Shown in pieces: positions 21,252-26,242 of a stretch of DNA of 26,242 nucleotides. Location: assembly GCA_905215795.1 (NCBI GenBank), contig CAJMRV010000006.1, forward strand, positions 1-26,242, read 5' to 3'. Under the pieces are notes generated by a model. That model ran no database searches, was not told the DNA's origin, and saw nothing but the letters and a program-made list of their open reading frames with translations. The number at the start of each line of letters is the position of its first letter. Position 1 is the stretch's first letter. Position numbers and translations under genes: made by a program. This DNA is from an uncultured bacterium (GTDB lineage Bacteria; Pseudomonadota; Gammaproteobacteria; Burkholderiales; Burkholderiaceae_F).

Positions 21252-24200
21252 TCAGTGTCCGCGGAAGTACTTGACGGCGCTCTCGAAGAGGTGCTGGTCC
21301 TTGGGACCGGGGATGTTCTTCGTGACGCCCTCGCCGATGCGCTCGGAGTGGCCCATCTTGCCGAAGATGCGGCCGTCCGGGCTCAGGAGCCCCTCGACGG
21401 CGCCCACCGACCCGTTCGGGTTGTGGCGGATGTCGAGCGTGGCGCGGCCCTCGTCGTCGACGTAGCGCGTGGCGACCTGGCCGTTCTTCTCGAGCTCGGC
21501 GAGCATCTCGGGTGAGCACATGAAGCGCCCCTCGCCGTGGGAGATGGCGATGTGGTGGCGTTCGCCCGGCTCCACGCCGGCGAGCCAGGGCGAGGCGACC
21601 GAGCAGACCTTCGTCTCGACGTAGCGGCTCTGGTGGCGGCCGATCTCGTTGAAGGTGAGCGTCGGGGCGTTCCTCGTGAGCGGGGTGACGTGCCCGTAGG
21701 GGAGCAGTCCCAGCTTGACGAGGGCCTGGAAGCCGTTGCAGATGCCCAGGATCAGGCCGTCGCGCTTGTAGAGGAGGTCCTCGATCGCTTCGGCGAGCCG
21801 TTCGTTGCGGAAGAACGTGGCGATGTACTTGCCCGAGCCGTCGGGTTCGTCGCCGAAGGAGAAGCCGCCCGGGAAGACCATGAAGTCCGCGCGGCGGATG
21901 GCCGCCTCCATGCGGTCGATCGATTCCTTGAGCGCCTCGGGGGTGCGGTTCGTCACGAGCACCGTCTCGACGTGGGCGCCGGCGGCGCGCAGGGCGCGGG
22001 CGGTGTCCACCTCGCAGTTGGTGCCGGGGAACGTCGGGATCAGGGCGAGGGGTTCCTCGACGGTGACGCGGGGTTTGAGCGTGGAGTGCGCGCCGCCGCC
22101 CGCCTCGGGGAGGCGTCCGCCCTCGTGGGCGTCGGCCGCGGAGGTCGGGTAGACGGAGGCGAGCGGGGCCTCCCAGGCCTTGAGGACCGCGTCGAGGGCG
22201 ACCTGTTCGTCGCCGCGTTCGATGTGGGGCTCCTCGATCGTCTCGCCGATGGGTTCGAACGGAGCGTCGAGTTCATCCTCCGAGCACACTATGATCGTGC
22301 CGAAGTCCTTCCTGACGAGTTCCTCGAGCGGGAACGCGGCGTCGATCCTCACGCCCACGCGGTTGCCGAAGGCCATCTTGTAGAGGCCCTCGAGCAGGCC
22401 GCCGCGGGAGACGGCCCAGGCGGCCTCGACGAGGCCCGCGCGGTTGAGTTCGGCAAAGAGCGACCAGCGGCGCTGGAATTCCGCGGGGTCGACGCGCAGG
22501 CCCTCGCCGCCGGCGAGGCGCAGGCGGTAGAGCTTGCGGCCGGCGGCCTTGAGTTCGGGGCTGATCACGCGGCCGGCCTTCGTCACGTAGGTCGCGAAGC
22601 TGATCAGCGTGCTCGGCACGTCGAGCTGTTCGAAGCTCCCGCTCATGGAGTCCTTGCCGCCGATGGCGGGGGCTCCGAGGTCGAGCTGCGCGTCGAGCGC
22701 GCCGAGGAGCGCGGCGAACGGACGGCCCCAGCGGCGGGGATCACCCTTGAGGCTCGGGAAGTACTCCTGCAGCGAGAGGTACACGGGCGAGGGGTCGAGC
22801 CCCGCCGAGACGAGCTTGGCGACGCTCTCGAGCACCGCGAGGTAGGCGCCCTCGTAGGGGTTGGCGTTGCTCACGTACGGGTCGAAGCCGTAGGTGAAGA
22901 GGCTCGTCGTGTCGGTCTCGCCCTCGAGGAGCGGGATCTTCGAGGCCATCACCTGGATCGGGGTGCGCTGGGTGCGACCGCCGAAGGGCATCAGGACCGT
23001 GTTGGCACCGATCGTGGAGTCGAAGTGTTCGACGAGGCCGCGCTTGGAGCACTGGTTGAGGTCCGCGGTGCTCCGCTCGAGCGCGTCCTTGAGGTCCTTC
23101 GGGGCGGCGACGGCTTCGCGCGGGGCGTTGCCGAAGGCGTCCACGCGCACGGCGGCGTGCTTGGGGGCGCCCGCCGAGTCGAGGAAGGCGCGGTCGAGGT
23201 CGACCACGACGCCGCCCTCGTAGCGCATCACCACGCGTTCGTCCTCGGTGACGCGGGCGATCGGCGTGGCGTCGACGTTCTCCTCGTGGGCGGCCTTCTC
23301 GAAGGCGGGCCAGTCGGCGGGGTCGATCACGCAGCTCATGCGTTCCTGCGATTCGGAGATGGCGAGTTCGGTCGGGGTGAGGCCGGCGTACTTCTTGGGC
23401 ACGCGGTCGAGTTCGATGACGAGGCCCGGGGCGAGCTCGCCCACGGAGACGGCCACGCCGCCCGCGCCGAAGTCGTTGCAGCGCTTGATCGAGCGTGCGA
23501 TTTCGGGACGGCGGAAGAGGCGCTGGATCTTGCGTTCCTCGACGGCGTTGCCCTTCTGCACCTCGGCGCCGGCCGTTTCGAGCGACTCCTCGGTGTGGGC
23601 CTTCGAGGAGCCCGTGGCGCCGCCGCAGCCGTCGCGGCCGGTGCGCCCGCCAACGAGGATGATCATGTCCCCGGCGGCCGGGCGTTCACGCACGACGTTC
23701 TTTTCGGGGGCGGCGGCGATCACCGCGCCCACCTCCATGCGCTTGGCTTCGTAGCCCGGATGGTAGAGCTCGTCGACGAGCCCCGTGGCCAGGCCGATCT
23801 GGTTGCCGTAGGAGGAGAAGCCGCGGGCGGCCAGGCGGCAGATCTTCTTCTGCGGGAGCTTGCCCGGACGCGTTTCCTCAATGGGCTTCCTCGGGTCGGC
23901 CGCGCCCGTGACGCGGCAGCCCTGGTAGACGTAGGCGCGTCCGGAGAGCGGGTCGCGGATGGCGCCGCCCAGGCAGGTGGCCGCCCCGCCGAAGGGTTCG
24001 ATCTCGGTGGGGTGGTTGTGGGTCTCGTTCTTGAACATGTAGAGCCACGGCTCGGAGACGCCGTCGCGTTCGACGTCGATCTTGACCGAGCAGGCGTTCA
24101 CCTCCTCGCTCTCGTCGATGCGCAGGTCCTTCCGGTCGCGCTTGAGGGCCTTCGTGGCGATCGTGGCCATGTCCATGAGCGTCTCGGGACGCTTCGTGTC

Positions 24201-24983
24201 GGCCCCGTAGAGGCGTTCGCGCAGGGCGCGGTAGCGGCCGAAGGCGGCCTTGACGGCCGGGTCCTCGATCTCGACCGAGTCGATGCGGGTGTTGAAGGTG
24301 GTGTGGCGGCAGTGGTCCGACCAGTAGGTGTCGATCAGGCGCACCTCGGTCTCCGTCGGATCGCGGCCGACCTCCTTGAAGTGGGCCTGCATGAAGGCGA
24401 GGTCGTCGAGGTCCATGGCGAGGCCCCAGGTGCGGCGCACCTCCTCGAGCCCGGCCTCGTCGGCCTTGATGAACCCCTCGAGCACGGGCACCGGCCCGAT
24501 CTCGGGGGCGGCGTCCTTGAGGGTCTTCGGCATCGAGAGGGCCGCCTCGCGGCTCTCGACGGGGTTGATGAGGTAGCGGCGCAGGGCGTCCTTGTCCTCG
24601 TCGGACAGTTCACCCTTGAAGAGGTAGACGTCGGCCGTCTTCACGAGCGGGCGCATGCCCGAGACGAGCTCGATGCACTGCGAGCAGCTGTCGGCGCGCT
24701 GGTCGTACTGGCCGGGGAGCGGCTCCACGGCGAGGATCCAGTCGCGCGCGTCGCGGGCGAGGACGTCGCGGGTGACGATGTCGCTCTGGGGTTCGGCGAA
24801 GATCGAGAGGAAGCGGGGGTCGTGCCGGAGGGCGCGGCCGTTCTCGATGTCGTAGCGACGGTAACGCCGGACTCCCTCGAGTCGGAGGTGGAGGTCGCGT
24901 CGGAGGGTTTCGCGGAGCGTTTCGTTCTCCTGGTCGAATCCCGGGGCGCGTTCAACGTAGAGGCGTAACAGGGTAGAGTCCAT
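21252..24983 (-). CDS. purL: Phosphoribosylformylglycinamidine synthase (large fused type)
   Basis: PurL makes FGAM from FGAR, ATP and glutamine in purine synthesis. The product, about 1243 residues, is the single-chain form of gamma- and betaproteobacteria: an N-terminal PurS-like domain, a linker with YWSDHCRHTTFNT, two AIR-synthase-like ATP-binding halves (KNETHNHPTEIEPFGGAATCLGGAIRD; GGKDSMSGSF), and a C-terminal glutaminase with FPGGFSFGDEPDGSGKY and the catalytic Cys1082 in LGICNGFQALVKLG, plus AISHGEGRF. I prefer ATG 24983 because AGGA then lies 10 bases upstream; ATG 24992 (three residues longer) has AGGA only one base away. It is 21 bases downstream of purD, probably in one operon. 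Confidence 0.96.
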   Translation of the reverse strand: MDSTLLRLYVERAPGFDQENETLRETLRRDLHLRLEGVRRYRRYDIENGRALRHDPRFLSIFAEPQSDIVTRDVLARDARDWILAVEPLPGQYDQRADSCSQCIELVSGMRPLVKTADVYLFKGELSDEDKDALRRYLINPVESREAALSMPKTLKDAAPEIGPVPVLEGFIKADEAGLEEVRRTWGLAMDLDDLAFMQAHFKEVGRDPTETEVRLIDTYWSDHCRHTTFNTRIDSVEIEDPAVKAAFGRYRALRERLYGADTKRPETLMDMATIATKALKRDRKDLRIDESEEVNACSVKIDVERDGVSEPWLYMFKNETHNHPTEIEPFGGAATCLGGAIRDPLSGRAYVYQGCRVTGAADPRKPIEETRPGKLPQKKICRLAARGFSSYGNQIGLATGLVDELYHPGYEAKRMEVGAVIAAAPEKNVVRERPAAGDMIILVGGRTGRDGCGGATGSSKAHTEESLETAGAEVQKGNAVEERKIQRLFRRPEIARSIKRCNDFGAGGVAVSVGELAPGLVIELDRVPKKYAGLTPTELAISESQERMSCVIDPADWPAFEKAAHEENVDATPIARVTEDERVVMRYEGGVVVDLDRAFLDSAGAPKHAAVRVDAFGNAPREAVAAPKDLKDALERSTADLNQCSKRGLVEHFDSTIGANTVLMPFGGRTQRTPIQVMASKIPLLEGETDTTSLFTYGFDPYVSNANPYEGAYLAVLESVAKLVSAGLDPSPVYLSLQEYFPSLKGDPRRWGRPFAALLGALDAQLDLGAPAIGGKDSMSGSFEQLDVPSTLISFATYVTKAGRVISPELKAAGRKLYRLRLAGGEGLRVDPAEFQRRWSLFAELNRAGLVEAAWAVSRGGLLEGLYKMAFGNRVGVRIDAAFPLEELVRKDFGTIIVCSEDELDAPFEPIGETIEEPHIERGDEQVALDAVLKAWEAPLASVYPTSAADAHEGGRLPEAGGGAHSTLKPRVTVEEPLALIPTFPGTNCEVDTARALRAAGAHVETVLVTNRTPEALKESIDRMEAAIRRADFMVFPGGFSFGDEPDGSGKYIATFFRNERLAEAIEDLLYKRDGLILGICNGFQALVKLGLLPYGHVTPLTRNAPTLTFNEIGRHQSRYVETKVCSVASPWLAGVEPGERHHIAISHGEGRFMCSPEMLAELEKNGQVATRYVDDEGRATLDIRHNPNGSVGAVEGLLSPDGRIFGKMGHSERIGEGVTKNIPGPKDQHLFESAVKYFRGH

Positions 24984-25004
24984 TGCTTTCATGTCCTTTG
25001 TCGT

Positions 25005-26242
25005 TCAGAGGGCCTTGTTGCCGATGTCGCGGCGGAACTGGGCGCCGTCGAAGTGGATGCGCGCGACGTTCGCGTAGGCCTTTTCGCGCGCCAGGGCGAT
25101 CGTGGGGCCGGTGGCGCACACGCCGAGCACGCGGCCGCCGTGGGTGACGACGCGGCCTTCCGCGTCGAGCGCCGTGCCCGAGTGGAAGACGTGCACGTCC
25201 TTGGCGTCGACCTTGTCGAGTCCGGTGATCACGTCGCCCGAGTGGGAGCTCTCGGGATAGCCGCGGCTCGCCATGATCACGCACACGGCGGGATCGGGGT
25301 TCCACTCGAGGCGGGTCCCCGCGAGGCGTCCCTCGACGCAGCGGAGCATCACCTCGGCGAGGTCGCTCTTGAGGCGCTGGAGCACGGGCTGGGTCTCAGG
25401 GTCGCCGAAGCGCGCGTTGTACTCGAGCACCATCGGACCGTCCTTGGTGATCATGAGGCCGGCGTAGAGCACGCCCTTGAAGGGGCAGCCCTCCTTCTTC
25501 ATCGCCTCGACGGTCGGGCGCAGGATCTTCTCGACGGTGAAGCGGGCCACCTCGTCCGTGTAGACGGGCGCGGGCGAGTAGGCGCCCATGCCGCCCGTGT
25601 TCGGGCCGCGGTCGTCGTCGAAGATGCGCTTGTGGTCCTGGCTCGAGACCATCGGCACGAAGTCCTCGCCGTCGCAGAAGGCGAGCACGCTCACCTCCTG
25701 ACCTTCGAGGAAGCCCTCGATGAGGATCCTCGAGGAGGCCTCGCCGAAGCGGGCCTCGTCGAGCATCTCGTGCACGGCTTCGCGCGCTTCGTCCTTGGTG
25801 CGGCAGATCACGACGCCCTTGCCGGCGGCCAGGCCGTCGGCCTTGATCACGCAGGGGGCGCCGATCTCGTCGATGAAGGCGAGCGCGGGGGCCGCCTCCG
25901 TGAAGGTCTCGAAGGGGGCGGTCGGAATGCCGTGCTTCTTCATGAGGTTCTTGGCGAAGGTCTTGCTCCCCTCGAGCCTGGCGGCGAGCTTGGAGGGGCC
26001 GAAGCACTTCAGGCCGGCCGCCTCGAAGGCGTCGACGACGCCGAGCGTCAGGGGCACCTCGGGACCGACGACGGCCAGGCCGACCTCGTGTCCGCGTGCG
26101 AAGGCGACGAGCCCTTCGAAATCCGTCACGGCGATGTCGACCGTCTCCGCGCATTCGCGCATGCCCGGGTTGCCCGGGGCGCAGTAGACCTTGTCGACGC
26201 TCGGGGAGCGGGAAAGCGTCCAGCAGAGGGCGTGTTCCCGGC
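25005..26242 (-). CDS. purD: Phosphoribosylamine-glycine ligase, 5' end outside the window
   Basis: PurD (GAR synthetase) joins phosphoribosylamine and glycine with ATP in purine synthesis. The visible part, about 412 residues, is an ATP-grasp enzyme: the frame at the window edge reads REHALCWTLSRSP, then VYCAPGNPGMRECAE, GPEVPLTLGVVDAFEAAG, CFGPSKLAARLEGSKTFAK, VIKADGLAAGKGVVI, PNTGGMGAYSPAPV, GVLYAGLMITKDGPMVLEYNARFGDPETQ and a C-terminal domain with HVFHSGTA. The ATG at 26162 is internal; the frame stays open to 26242 and the family pattern GGREHAL shows that only about a dozen N-terminal residues are missing. It precedes purL on the same strand. Confidence 0.96.
   Translation of the reverse strand, partial: REHALCWTLSRSPSVDKVYCAPGNPGMRECAETVDIAVTDFEGLVAFARGHEVGLAVVGPEVPLTLGVVDAFEAAGLKCFGPSKLAARLEGSKTFAKNLMKKHGIPTAPFETFTEAAPALAFIDEIGAPCVIKADGLAAGKGVVICRTKDEAREAVHEMLDEARFGEASSRILIEGFLEGQEVSVLAFCDGEDFVPMVSSQDHKRIFDDDRGPNTGGMGAYSPAPVYTDEVARFTVEKILRPTVEAMKKEGCPFKGVLYAGLMITKDGPMVLEYNARFGDPETQPVLQRLKSDLAEVMLRCVEGRLAGTRLEWNPDPAVCVIMASRGYPESSHSGDVITGLDKVDAKDVHVFHSGTALDAEGRVVTHGGRVLGVCATGPTIALAREKAYANVARIHFDGAQFRRDIGNKAL

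Noticed and set aside
21537..24968. 1143-residue plus-strand open frame opposite purL
   Set aside because: It is fully antisense to purL, whose motifs are unmistakable. The frame is open because purL has C-rich third positions, and the translation is a low-complexity mix of Ala, Gly, Val, Glu and Arg without domains.

Overview
The window looks like a chromosomal segment of a high-GC betaproteobacterium of the order Burkholderiales, most plausibly a Sutterellaceae-type gut organism. This rests on gene order (rimP-nusA-infB-rbfA-truB-typA, and a sodB/xseA block facing lpxK, Trm112, kdsB and adk) and on protein character; no 16S rRNA or other marker in the window confirms it. No tRNA, rRNA, insertion sequence or CRISPR array was seen.

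Layout. Positions 55-9145 hold a plus-strand translation and RNA-maturation operon: rimP, nusA, infB, rbfA, truB, typA and a ychJ-like gene. It starts just after an intrinsic terminator and is interrupted by an unusual 428-bp spacer between nusA and infB. dusA follows behind a terminator-like hairpin and converges on a minus-strand DUF805 membrane protein gene. Next is a minus-strand gene for a 400-residue lipoprotein of unknown family (10844-12046). Upstream of it lie two tandem, homologous, minus-strand non-coding RNAs (about 12217-12379 and 12576-12741). Then come adk, kdsB and a Trm112-like gene on the minus strand, a plus-strand EptA/MCR-like phosphoethanolamine transferase, minus-strand lpxK, a 0.9-kb non-coding region full of DnaA boxes, and plus-strand xseA and sodB. 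Minus-strand purL and purD close the window; purD runs off the right edge.

The two most striking signals are non-coding. (1) Each tandem RNA has a TTGCAA / 17-bp spacer / -10 promoter overlapped by a Fur-box-like sequence, a shared fold supported by compensatory base changes between the copies, a conserved AUCUCC loop that could pair with Shine-Dalgarno sequences, and a perfect intrinsic terminator. This is the layout of tandem Fur-controlled iron-sparing RNAs such as PrrF1/PrrF2. The Fe-SOD gene sodB, a classic target of such RNAs, lies about 8 kb away and has the matching GGAGAU in its ribosome binding site. (2) The lpxK-xseA gap has three perfect TTATCCACA boxes, three TTGTCCACA boxes and several near matches within 500 bp, with AT-rich runs and inverted repeats. 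It is a good candidate for a replication origin, although no dnaA is present in the window.

Functionally the coding genes are mostly housekeeping: translation initiation and ribosome maturation (rimP, infB, rbfA, typA), transcription elongation (nusA), RNA modification (truB, dusA), envelope lipid A and KDO synthesis (lpxK, kdsB) with a likely lipid A modifier (eptA-like), nucleotide metabolism (adk, purL, purD), DNA repair (xseA) and oxidative stress (sodB).
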